Shown: positions 1 to 8,028 of the stretch, piece after piece
How the letters are laid out: every line of letters begins with the position of its first letter
How positions within the stretch are numbered: position 1 is the stretch's first letter
Notes under the pieces: model-generated
Database searches by the model: none
What the model was told of the DNA's origin: nothing
Seen by the model: the letters and a program-made list of their open reading frames with translations, nothing else
Program-made: the position numbers and the translations under genes
Assembly (NCBI RefSeq): GCF_002157735.2
Contig: NZ_AP018690.1
Location: 62,001-126,000, forward strand
DNA from: Vibrio aphrogenes
Lineage (GTDB): Bacteria > Pseudomonadota > Gammaproteobacteria > Enterobacterales > Vibrionaceae
Length of the DNA: 64,000 nt
Reading direction: 5' to 3'

Positions 1-1
1 T

Positions 2-385
2 ACCACCAAACAGGAAAACTTTAAGCGCCAACACCAATCGACAGATCTAGCGAACGACTTCTTAAACCATGGTAATTACTTAGCGTATGGTTTGGCCGCT
101 TGCACACTTTGGGTTTTAGGTATTCCTCATGGTTTTGCAGTGATGCACGGAAAAACTCGACGTGGGGCCTTGGTGTTTGATGTGGCGGATCTTATCAAAG
201 ATGCCATCGTTCTCCCTTGGGCGTTTGTGTGTGCCAAAGAGCAATCTAGCGAGCAAGAGTTTCGCCAACAAGTCTTACAAGCTTTCACCGACAATAAAGC
301 CCTCGACTTTATGTTTAATACTGTCAAAGAAGTCGCTTTATCTCAAAAAGTGGATACGTCAACGCAAGAGGACACAACACAATGA
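2..385 (+). CDS. cas1: Cas1 integrase, type I-F (3' part only)
   Basis: This is the C-terminal 127 residues of Cas1, the integrase subunit of the spacer-acquisition complex; the gene begins before the window. The reading frame is open from base 2. The stretch around MHGKTRRGALVFDVADLIKD holds the conserved His followed 11 and 14 residues later by Asp. This is the spacing of the metal-binding His-Asp-Asp of P. aeruginosa Cas1. The stop codon overlaps the ATG of the cas2-cas3 fusion (ATGA), so the two genes are translationally coupled, as is usual in type I-F. Family identity is secure; only the upstream part cannot be seen. Confidence 0.95.
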   Translation, partial: TTKQENFKRQHQSTDLANDFLNHGNYLAYGLAACTLWVLGIPHGFAVMHGKTRRGALVFDVADLIKDAIVLPWAFVCAKEQSSEQEFRQQVLQAFTDNKALDFMFNTVKEVALSQKVDTSTQEDTTQ

Positions 386-3300
386 TAGTGATCCTTGTAT
401 CTCAGTGCGAGAAGAATGCCTTAAAGAAAACCCGCCGAGTGCTGGATGCTTTTGCTAACCGGATCGGTGACAACACCTGGCAAACCTTGATCACAGAAGA
501 TGGCTTATTAACCGTTAAAAAAATGCTACGTAAAACCGCAAGCCGCAGCACCGCCGTGAGTTGCCATTGGATACGTTCCCGCTCAAGAAGCCAGTTTTTG
601 TGGGTGGTGGGAAATAAAAATAAATTTAATGAGCAGGGTGTGGTGCCTGTGAATATTACGAGAAGAAATTTGTTAAATAATGAAATAGAAAATGATTGGA
701 AATATCTACCCTTAATAAAATCACTTGCAGGCCTTTCGGCATTACTGCATGACTGGGGGAAGGCTTCACTGTTATTTCAAGAAAAGTTGAAACCAACAAG
801 TAAAAATAAATTCAAAGGCGATCCGCTAAGGCATGAATGGATCTCTGTATTATTGCTCAAGGCTTTAGTAAATAGTAACGATGATGAAAAGTGGTTAACT
901 GATTTAGTACAAAATGGCTTTATTGAAAGTCAATTAAAAGACAGCCTTAAGGCCCCAAACTCTACACCATTAGATAAGCTGCCTAATGGCGCTAAACTGC
1001 TCGCTTGGTTGATTGTATCTCATCACCGTTTACCTTATATCAAGAGTGATTGGCGTGATGAAAAAGCGCCTGATTTATCTTCAATGCTTAAACGCATCAC
1101 TCAAGAATGGGGGTATGAAAACACGCAAGATCTTACCGAATACAATAAACGTGTTAAGCAATGTTTTGAATTTCCAAATGGCTTGTTATCACAATCAAAA
1201 CCATGGACGAAAAAAATTAAGCGCTGGGCTATTAGTTTAGTGAATAGCTTACCTTTGCTTGAGTCTGCTATACAAGATGGTAGTTATCGTTTGGTATTAC
1301 ATCATGCGCGTTTGTGTTTAATGCTGGGGGATCATTTCTATTCATCACAAGATGCCGCCAAAAATTGGCAGGATAGCACAGGGTTATTTGCTAATACGGA
1401 TCGAGATACCAGTGAGTTAAAGCAAAAACTTGATGAACATTTAGTTGGCGTTGCTCAAAATGCTTTAAATACAGCACATCTATTACCTGCTTTTGAAAAA
1501 GAGCTTCCCATTGCAACTGATATTCAAGTGTTAAGAAAAGCCAGCTCAGATCCAAAATACAAATGGCAAGATAAAGCCGTTGTAAGAATTAATGAGTGGC
1601 AAGCACTACAGGATAAAAAAGTATCTGGTTTTTTTGCGGTGAACATGGCAAGCACAGGCTGCGGTAAAACCTTTGCTAACGCCAAAGTGATGCGTGCATT
1701 ATCTAGTGATGGTAAAAGCTTACGTTATATCCTTGCACTTGGCTTACGTACCTTAACCTTGCAAACAGGTGATGAGTATCGCGATAGAATTGGTCTAACA
1801 AAAGACGATTTAGCGGTGTTAATTGGCTCAAGAGCTGTCGCCGAGCTACATAATCAACGTGAACTTAAACAAGATGAAATCAGCGAAGAAATATTTGGCT
1901 CCGAATCTAAAGAACGCTTGCTAGAGGAATTCATTGATTACGATTGTGAAATACCCGAAGAAGGGCTAAGTACGGTATTAACTTGCACTAAAGATAAACA
2001 GTTTTTATACGCACCAGTACTCGCTTGCACTATCGATCACATGATGGCAGCCACTGAAACAAAGCGTGGCGGTCGTTATATTCTTCCTAGTTTACGGTTA
2101 ATGTCGTCAGACTTGGTGATAGATGAAATAGACGATTTTACTGGGAGTGATTTAATTGCTATCGGGCGGCTAATTCATTTAGCGGGCATGCTCGGTAGAA
2201 AAGTTATGATCTCATCGGCAACCATTCCTCCAGCTATAGCGCTTGGTTATTTCAATGCTTACAAAAAGGGCTGGCAGCTATTTAGTAGTAGCCGCGATGA
2301 TGCGAAAGCTGAAATTGGCTGTGCGTGGATAGATGAGTTCACAACGCAAGTGTGTAGTGTAAGCGTACAACAAAGTGAAACCGCTCGTCAGCAATACCAA
2401 GAAAGCCATAATCAGTTTATTAATAAGCGAGTGGCTAAGTTAACTAAACAACTTGTAAAGCATAAAGCTGAAATAGTGGCTTGTCCTTTAGATTTGAACA
2501 GCCAATTAACGGAAGAAACAAAGCAAGCGACTTATTTTTCAACCGTTAAGCAAGCCATTTTCTCAATGCATAAACAACATCATAGTATTGATCCAAAAAC
2601 ACAAATAAAAGTGTCTTTTGGGGTGGTGCGGGTTGCCAATATTACGCCCTGTGTTGAGCTAACTAAACACCTTTTACAAGCTGATTACCCTGAAGATACT
2701 CAAGTAAAAGTCATGGCATACCATAGTCAGCAAGTACTATTACTTCGACATGAACAAGAAAAGCACCTAGATGCAGTGTTAAAACGTAAAGAGCAAGCCG
2801 GTGAACCACCGCAAGCATTTTCAGACGCTGTTATTCGTCAACATTTAGATTCTGCTAGCCAAAAGAGCAGTAAAACAAAAAACATCATTTTTATTTTAGT
2901 CGCAACGCCTGTTGAAGAAGTAGGGCGGGATCATGATTTTGATTGGGCAATTATAGAACCCTCATCTTATCGCTCAATTGTGCAATTGGCTGGGCGTGTG
3001 CGTCGCCATAGGGCAGAGGAAACGCAGCTCCCAAATATTGGATTAATGCAATATAACTTCAAAACTTTTCAAGCGAATGATAAACCGGGTGAAAAGTACT
3101 TTATTAGACCTGGCTATGAGGATGGTTGGGATAAAACTTTACATCATCATGATCTTACTAAGTTAGTAAATGAACAGTCTATTAGTGAAAGGTTAAACGC
3201 TATTCCACGTATAAAAATACCGACTCAAGCAGATAAGCAATTATTAGCATTCATTGAGCATCAAGTAACGGCTGCGCAACTGACAAATTTTTCAGCGTTT

Positions 3301-3732
3301 GGCGCAAATACCATGCAAGGCTATTTAAATGAAACGTGGTATTTAACGGCATTGCCACAAGTATTAGCACCGTTTAGAAATAGTGAGCCGAGTATTAACT
3401 TATTTTTGTTCTATAACGAGACAGAAGATTGTTGTTACTTCACTGAAAAAGATGAAGCAGGCAAACCTTTGTTAGATATTAATCATCAAGCGATCAATCG
3501 AGAAACGATAAAAAACATTAATAAAATAGAGTTAACAGAACAACAGAGAAAAAACTTATGGTTTGAACGTAATTATCAAAACTTGTTAACCAACTACCTC
3601 AGTGAGCCGTGGTTAGCTACACCTAAGCGGGTGTCATTACGTTACGGAGAAATAAATATGGTAGAACGTGAAAATGCTCAATACGAATACAACGACCAGC
3701 TTGGTTTAGTTAAAGTAAAAAAGCCTGATTAG
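382..3732 (+). CDS. cas3: Cas2-Cas3 fusion nuclease-helicase, type I-F
   Basis: This 1116-residue protein is the fused Cas2/3 typical of subtype I-F. Residues 1 to about 95 form the Cas2-like domain. The HD nuclease motif LLHDWGK (H123, D124) and a later SHHRLP follow. The SF2 helicase has Walker A STGCGKT at 424-430, a DEID box at 581-584, the SAT motif in ISSATIPP and the motif VI string QLAGRVRRHR near 870. In the family, Cas2 bridges the Cas1 dimers in adaptation, and Cas3 unwinds and degrades DNA bound by the Csy complex. It overlaps cas1 by 4 bp. Its last codons also encode part of a minus-strand terminator (3711-3746), so the 3' end has a double use. Confidence 0.96.
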   Translation: MIVILVSQCEKNALKKTRRVLDAFANRIGDNTWQTLITEDGLLTVKKMLRKTASRSTAVSCHWIRSRSRSQFLWVVGNKNKFNEQGVVPVNITRRNLLNNEIENDWKYLPLIKSLAGLSALLHDWGKASLLFQEKLKPTSKNKFKGDPLRHEWISVLLLKALVNSNDDEKWLTDLVQNGFIESQLKDSLKAPNSTPLDKLPNGAKLLAWLIVSHHRLPYIKSDWRDEKAPDLSSMLKRITQEWGYENTQDLTEYNKRVKQCFEFPNGLLSQSKPWTKKIKRWAISLVNSLPLLESAIQDGSYRLVLHHARLCLMLGDHFYSSQDAAKNWQDSTGLFANTDRDTSELKQKLDEHLVGVAQNALNTAHLLPAFEKELPIATDIQVLRKASSDPKYKWQDKAVVRINEWQALQDKKVSGFFAVNMASTGCGKTFANAKVMRALSSDGKSLRYILALGLRTLTLQTGDEYRDRIGLTKDDLAVLIGSRAVAELHNQRELKQDEISEEIFGSESKERLLEEFIDYDCEIPEEGLSTVLTCTKDKQFLYAPVLACTIDHMMAATETKRGGRYILPSLRLMSSDLVIDEIDDFTGSDLIAIGRLIHLAGMLGRKVMISSATIPPAIALGYFNAYKKGWQLFSSSRDDAKAEIGCAWIDEFTTQVCSVSVQQSETARQQYQESHNQFINKRVAKLTKQLVKHKAEIVACPLDLNSQLTEETKQATYFSTVKQAIFSMHKQHHSIDPKTQIKVSFGVVRVANITPCVELTKHLLQADYPEDTQVKVMAYHSQQVLLLRHEQEKHLDAVLKRKEQAGEPPQAFSDAVIRQHLDSASQKSSKTKNIIFILVATPVEEVGRDHDFDWAIIEPSSYRSIVQLAGRVRRHRAEETQLPNIGLMQYNFKTFQANDKPGEKYFIRPGYEDGWDKTLHHHDLTKLVNEQSISERLNAIPRIKIPTQADKQLLAFIEHQVTAAQLTNFSAFGANTMQGYLNETWYLTALPQVLAPFRNSEPSINLFLFYNETEDCCYFTEKDEAGKPLLDINHQAINRETIKNINKIELTEQQRKNLWFERNYQNLLTNYLSEPWLATPKRVSLRYGEINMVERENAQYEYNDQLGLVKVKKPD

Positions 3733-3746
3733 TTTTAATCAGGCTT
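3711..3746 (-). terminator. Intrinsic terminator of the mini-CRISPR transcript
   Basis: A perfect 10-bp stem AAGCCTGATT / AATCAGGCTT (3721-3730 with 3737-3746) has a 6-nt loop. On the minus strand it is followed by a T-rich run (TTTTAC); on the plus strand there is no T tract. It therefore acts on the minus-strand mini-CRISPR RNA, not on cas3. It overlaps the cas3 stop codon. Confidence 0.85.
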
Positions 3747-3813
3747 AGGCTGCCTATATGGCAGTGAACAAATAAATAAATCAATATGATTTCTAAGCTG
3801 CCTTTATGGCAGA
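3711..3813 (-). ncRNA. Putative CreR-like crRNA that represses csy1
   Basis: This is a complete small minus-strand transcription unit between cas3 and csy1. It has a -10 box TATACT at 3825-3820 and a predicted start near 3813. A repeat hairpin (3812-3798), an intact 8-nt crRNA handle CTTAGAAA (3797-3790) and a 20-nt spacer TCATATTGATTTATTTATTT (3789-3770) follow. A second repeat then has its GTTCACTGCC-ATATA-GGCAG half intact (3769-3750), and an intrinsic terminator ends the unit. The parts a mature crRNA needs are conserved, whereas the bases 5' of the first hairpin and 3' of the second cleavage site have decayed. Csy4 cutting should give a crRNA of about 48 nt (8+20+20) instead of 60. The spacer is 12 nt shorter than normal, which equals two Csy3 footprints. 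The target lies upstream of the csy1 promoter (3870-3891). Transcription and function are inferred; no gene name is established for this unit. Confidence 0.85.
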
Positions 3814-3817
3814 TACC
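3742..3817 (-). CRISPR. Degenerate two-repeat mini-CRISPR, 20-nt spacer
   Basis: Two I-F repeat copies lie on the minus strand, 3817-3790 and 3769-3742, separated by 20 nt instead of 32. The first reads GGTATCTGCC-ATAAA-GGCAG followed by CTTAGAAA; the second reads GTTCACTGCC-ATATA-GGCAG followed by the decayed tail CCTAAGCC. Both keep the 5-bp stem CTGCC/GGCAG that Csy4 recognises. Their loops (ATAAA, ATATA) are closer to the GCATA loop of the three distal repeats of the main array than to the TCCCA loop of its other repeats. There is no leader-like sequence beside it, so it is probably not an array that still acquires spacers. Confidence 0.9.
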
Positions 3818-3819
3818 AA

Positions 3820-3848
3820 AGTATAAAAAAGTAGGAAGCAAAAAGCAC
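3820..3848 (-). promoter_or_regulatory. Probable mini-CRISPR promoter (minus strand)
   Basis: The -10 box TATACT (3825-3820) matches TATAAT at five of six positions. The hexamer 17 nt upstream is GTGCTT (3848-3843), a weak -35. Seven bases downstream of the -10 falls at about 3813, directly before the first repeat hairpin at 3812, which fits a transcript that begins with the Csy4 substrate. Confidence 0.6.
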
Positions 3849-3869
3849 GATATTAAAATACTTAATTTT

Positions 3870-3891
3870 AAATAAATTAATCATTATGAGG
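3870..3891 (-). promoter_or_regulatory. Self-target of the mini-CRISPR spacer with CC PAM
   Basis: On the minus strand the sequence is CC (3891-3890) followed by TCATAATGATTAATTTATTT (3889-3870). It matches the mini-CRISPR spacer at 18 of 20 bases, and the mismatches are at spacer positions 6 and 12. CC directly 5' of the protospacer is the type I-F PAM. In type I-F complexes every sixth guide base is flipped out and unpaired, so both mismatches should cost nothing. The PAM touches the -35 hexamer of the csy1 promoter at 3892, so a bound Csy complex should exclude RNA polymerase. Confidence 0.88.
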
Positions 3892-3920
3892 TTGATCGGT
3901 TTTTGTTTTTACTTTATCGT
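3892..3920 (+). promoter_or_regulatory. Predicted csy1-csy4 promoter
   Basis: The hexamers TTGATC (3892-3897) and TATCGT (3915-3920) are separated by 17 bp. A start near 3927 would leave a leader of about 25 nt before the ATG at 3952, which has AAGGAG at 3939-3944. The csy genes therefore appear to have their own promoter, separate from cas1-cas3. The -35 box abuts the PAM of the self-target site. Confidence 0.6.
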
Positions 3921-3951
3921 ATTTTCAAGTTGAAAATTAAGGAGATCAACA

Positions 3952-5205
3952 ATGCTAGATCCTGCAATACAGAGTTACTTTGCTGAACGCAAAGAAGCGT
4001 GGTTAAAAAAGAATGTAAAAGCAGCAATGCAAGAGCATGAAATAAAAGAACTAGAGAAATTATGCGAGCAGCAGTTTTCATTAAACGAGTGGTTACCTAA
4101 TGCTGCAAAAAGAGCTGGTCAAATATCTATATCTACTCACCCCTGCACATTCAGTCACCCAAGTGCTCGAAAAAACAAAAACGGCTATGTGTCGTCTGTT
4201 TTAGCTGAAATAGACAGAATTGAAGATGGTTTTTTAAAAACGGGTAACGTGGTTGTAACTACAGATGCATTAGGTAATGCCGCCGCATTAGATGTCTATA
4301 AATTTCTAACTTTGTCTATGCATGATGGCGTTGACTTGTTGACTCATATTCAGCAAGAAACTGAATTAGCGCAAACATTATTAACTATTCAGTCGACTAA
4401 TTATCAAGAGCTGAGAAATGGTTTTTTAGCCATGATTGAAAGTGCATCAGAAAGTATTACCAGTTCTAAAATCAAACAGGTTTACTTTCCTGTTGATGAT
4501 GACTACCACCAATTATCGCTTTTAACAAATTCAGGTATGGTTTATCAATTACGTTCGAGATTAGACAAGTTACGCTTTTCAGATGAGGTAAAAGAGTTGC
4601 GTGATAAAAAACGTAAAAATGAGTTTAGTGAGCAAAGTTTCAGCGAAGTTTATGGTCTAACTACAATAGGTTATGGTGGCACTAAACCGCAAAATATTAG
4701 CGTTTTAAATAATCAAAATGGAGGTAAGGCTCATCTTTTATCCTCGTTGCCACCGAGTATTGAAAAACGCAATATACATTTTCCGAGAAGTGATTTTTTT
4801 GTTGAATCGTTTAAACAATACGAATATGCCGACATCTTTAAAAGGCTACATAAATTGTTTCTGGCGGATTATAACAATATCAAAATACGTGATGCACGCG
4901 ACCGTTATCTTCAACAGATCATAGATTTACTCATTGAAAAAATGTGGTCAGTGCGTGCTGTTTCACAACAATTCCACGCTGATACTTCTTCATTATCAAG
5001 TGTGCAACGTACTTGGTTACATAATGATTTAGCTAATGAAAGAGAAAAATCAGAGCAATGGTTAGATTCATTAGTGACTGAAATTTCAGCATGGTTAATC
5101 CGTAGTTACGAACAAGTATTGGCTAAGAATGCGATTAAACTTGGAGAGGCTGAGCGTCTATTTTTTGCCGAAGTTATTGAGCGTAATCGGGGGTTTTTAA
5201 AATGA
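3952..5205 (+). CDS. csy1: Csy1 (Cas8f), Csy complex large subunit
   Basis: This 417-residue protein is the type I-F large subunit, close in length to P. aeruginosa Csy1 (434). In the family it pairs with Csy2 at the crRNA 5' handle, reads the CC PAM and, after full R-loop formation, recruits Cas2/3. It is a lysine-rich soluble protein with no signal or membrane segment. The start is fixed by AAGGAG eight bases upstream of the ATG. The stop codon overlaps the csy2 ATG (ATGA). It is the first gene downstream of the predicted self-repressed promoter, so the whole csy1-csy4 unit would be controlled together. Assignment rests on position, size and family resemblance. Confidence 0.93.
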   Translation: MLDPAIQSYFAERKEAWLKKNVKAAMQEHEIKELEKLCEQQFSLNEWLPNAAKRAGQISISTHPCTFSHPSARKNKNGYVSSVLAEIDRIEDGFLKTGNVVVTTDALGNAAALDVYKFLTLSMHDGVDLLTHIQQETELAQTLLTIQSTNYQELRNGFLAMIESASESITSSKIKQVYFPVDDDYHQLSLLTNSGMVYQLRSRLDKLRFSDEVKELRDKKRKNEFSEQSFSEVYGLTTIGYGGTKPQNISVLNNQNGGKAHLLSSLPPSIEKRNIHFPRSDFFVESFKQYEYADIFKRLHKLFLADYNNIKIRDARDRYLQQIIDLLIEKMWSVRAVSQQFHADTSSLSSVQRTWLHNDLANEREKSEQWLDSLVTEISAWLIRSYEQVLAKNAIKLGEAERLFFAEVIERNRGFLK

Positions 5206-6146
5206 GTAACATAAAGCGATTGTTATTATTGCCGCATATAAAAGTACATAACGCTAATGCCTTGTCTAGTCCATTTACCATTGGTTTTCCTGCCATGACG
5301 GCTTGGCTTGGTGCTATACACGCATTACAACGAAAATTAAACTCTCAAGGTTGTGTGAGTATCAAATTTAATAGCGTTGCCGTAATTAGCCATCAATGTG
5401 ATTTACAAACCCATAAAGGCGTAGATGACTTTGTTTATTCCATTATCGGTACTGGTAACCCATTAGATAAAACCGGAGCGAGAAGTGCTTTTATTGAAGA
5501 AGCTCGTTGCCACCTAGACGTGTCATTAGTGCTTGAATACACAGGAATAGAAAAAGACGATGAACCAATTTTACAAGAAAAAATAATCCACTTACTTAAT
5601 AGTACGATGAAAATGGCAGGTGGGGATATTTTAAACGTTAAAGAACCTCAGTTTTTTAAAATAGAAGAGGGAAATTCAAAAGATTTAAATAACCTAACGC
5701 GAAAACTAATGCCTGGTTACGCCATTATTGAACGGCGAGATTTAATGACAGAGGCAATGATAGCGGGACAGGACGCGATGGATGCCTTGCTAGATAATCT
5801 CGTTATTCATCACCACTGTGAAAAAAGAGCAGATGAAACGAGTGAAGAGAAAGTGGTATGGACAAGTAAACGTAAAAATAAAGGCTGGCTTGTACCTATT
5901 GCAACCGGTTTTCATGGTTTAACCGAATTAGGTGAAGCCAAGAATCAGCGTGATCCAAACACCCCGCATCGTTTCGCTGAAAGCGTTGTTACTCTTGGGG
6001 AATTTAAAATGCCACACAGCATTAAATCAATTGATGAAATATTGTGGCGTTATCAAACGGATCAAACCAATAATTTATATCTTTGTGCTCAAACTCAAAA
6101 AATCATTCAAACCGAACAAGAAATTGAAGACTCGTATTACGCATAA
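5202..6146 (+). CDS. csy2: Csy2 (Cas5f)
   Basis: This 314-residue RAMP-fold subunit forms the tail of the Csy complex with Csy1 and holds the 5' handle of the crRNA. The N-terminus LLLLPHIKVHNANALSSPFT and the segment FTIGFPAMTAWLGAIHALQRK are typical of Csy2. It overlaps csy1 by 4 bp and is followed by a 25-bp gap with its own AAGGAAAA site before csy3, suggesting that csy3, needed in several copies per complex, is translated independently. Confidence 0.93.
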   Translation: MSNIKRLLLLPHIKVHNANALSSPFTIGFPAMTAWLGAIHALQRKLNSQGCVSIKFNSVAVISHQCDLQTHKGVDDFVYSIIGTGNPLDKTGARSAFIEEARCHLDVSLVLEYTGIEKDDEPILQEKIIHLLNSTMKMAGGDILNVKEPQFFKIEEGNSKDLNNLTRKLMPGYAIIERRDLMTEAMIAGQDAMDALLDNLVIHHHCEKRADETSEEKVVWTSKRKNKGWLVPIATGFHGLTELGEAKNQRDPNTPHRFAESVVTLGEFKMPHSIKSIDEILWRYQTDQTNNLYLCAQTQKIIQTEQEIEDSYYA

Positions 6147-6171
6147 CTTAATTTATTAAAGGAAAATTATC

Positions 6172-7206
6172 ATGGCTAAAAATCAAGACACCGCATCAGT
6201 ATTAGCATTTAAAAAAAAGCTTGTACCATCAGATGGTTATATGTATGGCACACAGTGGAATGAACGTAACAATAAAGCGTATCAAACACCGCTGAAATTA
6301 ATTGAAAAATCTGTGCGTGGTACGATTTCAAATCGCTTAAAAGCGGCGATTAAAAGTGATCCTGTAAAGTTAAATGCGGAGGTAGAAAAAGCCAACTTAC
6401 AAACTGTTGATAGTTGTGCACTTGCGCCAGAGCAAGACACCTTAAAGCTACACTTTACATTAAAAATACTCGGCGGCGTTCATCAACCTTCCGTGTGTAA
6501 CAACGCGCTCTTTAAACAAAGTTACAGTAGTGCCGTACGTGACTACATTGGCAAAGAGGGTTTTAAAGAGTTAGGTAAACGTTATGCCTTGAACTTGGCT
6601 AATGCTCGTTTTTTATGGCGTAACCGTGTCGGTGCTGAAAATATAGAAGTACAAGTTAACGCATTAAATAAAGACAGCAAACAATCATGGATATTTGATG
6701 CAACACAATTTAGTACCCGTCACTTCAATAATGATGATCAACAGGTGATTGAATTAGGTGAGCGTATTGCGACGGCATTATCAAGCGATGATGATTTTTT
6801 AATGTTAGAAATCAATTGTTTTGCACAAGTGGGTAAAGCGCAAGAAGTCTACCCAAGCGAAGAATTAGTGCTTGATAAAGGTAAAGGTAAAAAAAGCAAG
6901 ATTTTATACGATAACCAAGGAATTGCCGCTATGCATTCACAAAAAATAGGGAATGCACTTCGCAGCATCGATACTTGGTACCCAGAATTTGATGATAATG
7001 AGAAAACAGCAGGTCCAATCGCAATAGAACCTTATGGTGCAGTGACTAACTTAGGAAAGGCATACAGAACGCCAAAAGAAAAACAAGACTTTTATACTTT
7101 CTTTGATGCTTGGGCTCGTGGAGAAAAATTAAGTCGTGTTGAAGACGAGCATTACGTTATGGCGGTATTGGTGCGTGGTGGTGTATTTGGTGAAAGCGAT
7201 AAATAG
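6172..7206 (+). CDS. csy3: Csy3 (Cas7f) backbone subunit
   Basis: This 344-residue protein matches the length of P. aeruginosa Csy3 (342). Csy3 forms the helical backbone of the surveillance complex; each copy covers six guide bases and flips the sixth out. The N-terminal stretch LAFKKKLVPSDGYMYGTQW and the RGGVFGESDK end are characteristic. A guide shortened by 12 nt, as in the mini-CRISPR between cas3 and csy1, would be expected to hold two fewer Csy3 copies. AAGGAAAA precedes the ATG. No internal damage is visible. Confidence 0.95.
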   Translation: MAKNQDTASVLAFKKKLVPSDGYMYGTQWNERNNKAYQTPLKLIEKSVRGTISNRLKAAIKSDPVKLNAEVEKANLQTVDSCALAPEQDTLKLHFTLKILGGVHQPSVCNNALFKQSYSSAVRDYIGKEGFKELGKRYALNLANARFLWRNRVGAENIEVQVNALNKDSKQSWIFDATQFSTRHFNNDDQQVIELGERIATALSSDDDFLMLEINCFAQVGKAQEVYPSEELVLDKGKGKKSKILYDNQGIAAMHSQKIGNALRSIDTWYPEFDDNEKTAGPIAIEPYGAVTNLGKAYRTPKEKQDFYTFFDAWARGEKLSRVEDEHYVMAVLVRGGVFGESDK

Positions 7207-7229
7207 TTTAAATGTTTAGAGGAGAGAAC

Positions 7230-7886
7230 ATGAAATATTATCTCGATATCACTCTTTTACCGGATACTGAAATTAATCTTGGCTTTCTTTGGTTTAAAGT
7301 GTATCAGCAAATACATCTGATGCTGGTGGAAAATAAAATCGGAGAGAAGGACTCAGCTATTGGTATTTCTTTTCCGCAATACGGCTTAAATAAAGGTTTT
7401 CCGTTAGGGGATAAGTTGAGGTTGTTAGCCAGATCTGAGCAAGAGTTAACAAAGGTTGATGTGGTACGTTGGCTGTCTCGGTTAGAAGACTATGTCCATA
7501 TTAAAAATATTAAACCAGTACCAGAAAAGGTTGAAAAGTTTGTTTATTTTAAACGTTGGCAACATAAGTCACCAGAAAAGTTACGCTTGAATGTGGCTAA
7601 GCGGGCGGAATATTTATCTAACAAGCATGGTTTAGATTTTGAAGAAACAAAAAACAACTTACTAAAATCCATTGAAAACTATGAAGAAAAATCGGCTTTG
7701 CCTTACATTAATCTAACTAGTTTATCGACAGATAAAATGGTTGCTCACGAACAACGAAAAAACTTTAAGTTATTCATAGAAAAACAAGTTGTTGATAAAC
7801 CTAGTGAAAACAGTAAGCAATTTACATGTTATGGTTTAAGCCGCCGCAGTGTTGAAGATGGAATGACTGTACCGTGGTTTGATTGA
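7230..7886 (+). CDS. csy4: Csy4 (Cas6f) crRNA endoribonuclease
   Basis: This 218-residue Cas6f cuts the pre-crRNA on the 3' side of each repeat stem and stays bound to the hairpin. An in-frame ATG at 7212 exists, but the start is placed at 7230. There the protein begins MKYYLDITLLPD, as in other Csy4 proteins, and GAGGAGAG sits at a good distance. With this start the catalytic His is H29, the same number as in P. aeruginosa. The C-terminus FTCYGLSRR...VPWF is the family signature. Its substrates here would include two stem-loop types, one with a TCCCA loop and one with GCATA, plus the mini-CRISPR hairpins. Confidence 0.93.
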   Translation: MKYYLDITLLPDTEINLGFLWFKVYQQIHLMLVENKIGEKDSAIGISFPQYGLNKGFPLGDKLRLLARSEQELTKVDVVRWLSRLEDYVHIKNIKPVPEKVEKFVYFKRWQHKSPEKLRLNVAKRAEYLSNKHGLDFEETKNNLLKSIENYEEKSALPYINLTSLSTDKMVAHEQRKNFKLFIEKQVVDKPSENSKQFTCYGLSRRSVEDGMTVPWFD

Positions 7887-8028
7887 TGTAATTCAATACC
7901 AATAAAATTTGCTCTTTAAAAATAAGCTTTAAAAACACGGGGTTACAATAGGGTGATATTTATAAGGTAAAAATGGTTATTTTTATCTATCTTCCTGTTG
8001 TAACTTATTTTTTGGTTGTTATTCTATT
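7887..8028 (+). promoter_or_regulatory. CRISPR leader
   Basis: This 142-bp, very AT-rich, gene-free stretch lies between csy4 and the first repeat. The degenerate repeats are at the far end of the array, so this end is the leader side where new spacers enter. It contains TTGCTCTTTAAAAAT, a sequence style also found in other CRISPR leaders. The pre-crRNA promoter should lie here, but I could not assign a single one. Confidence 0.75.
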
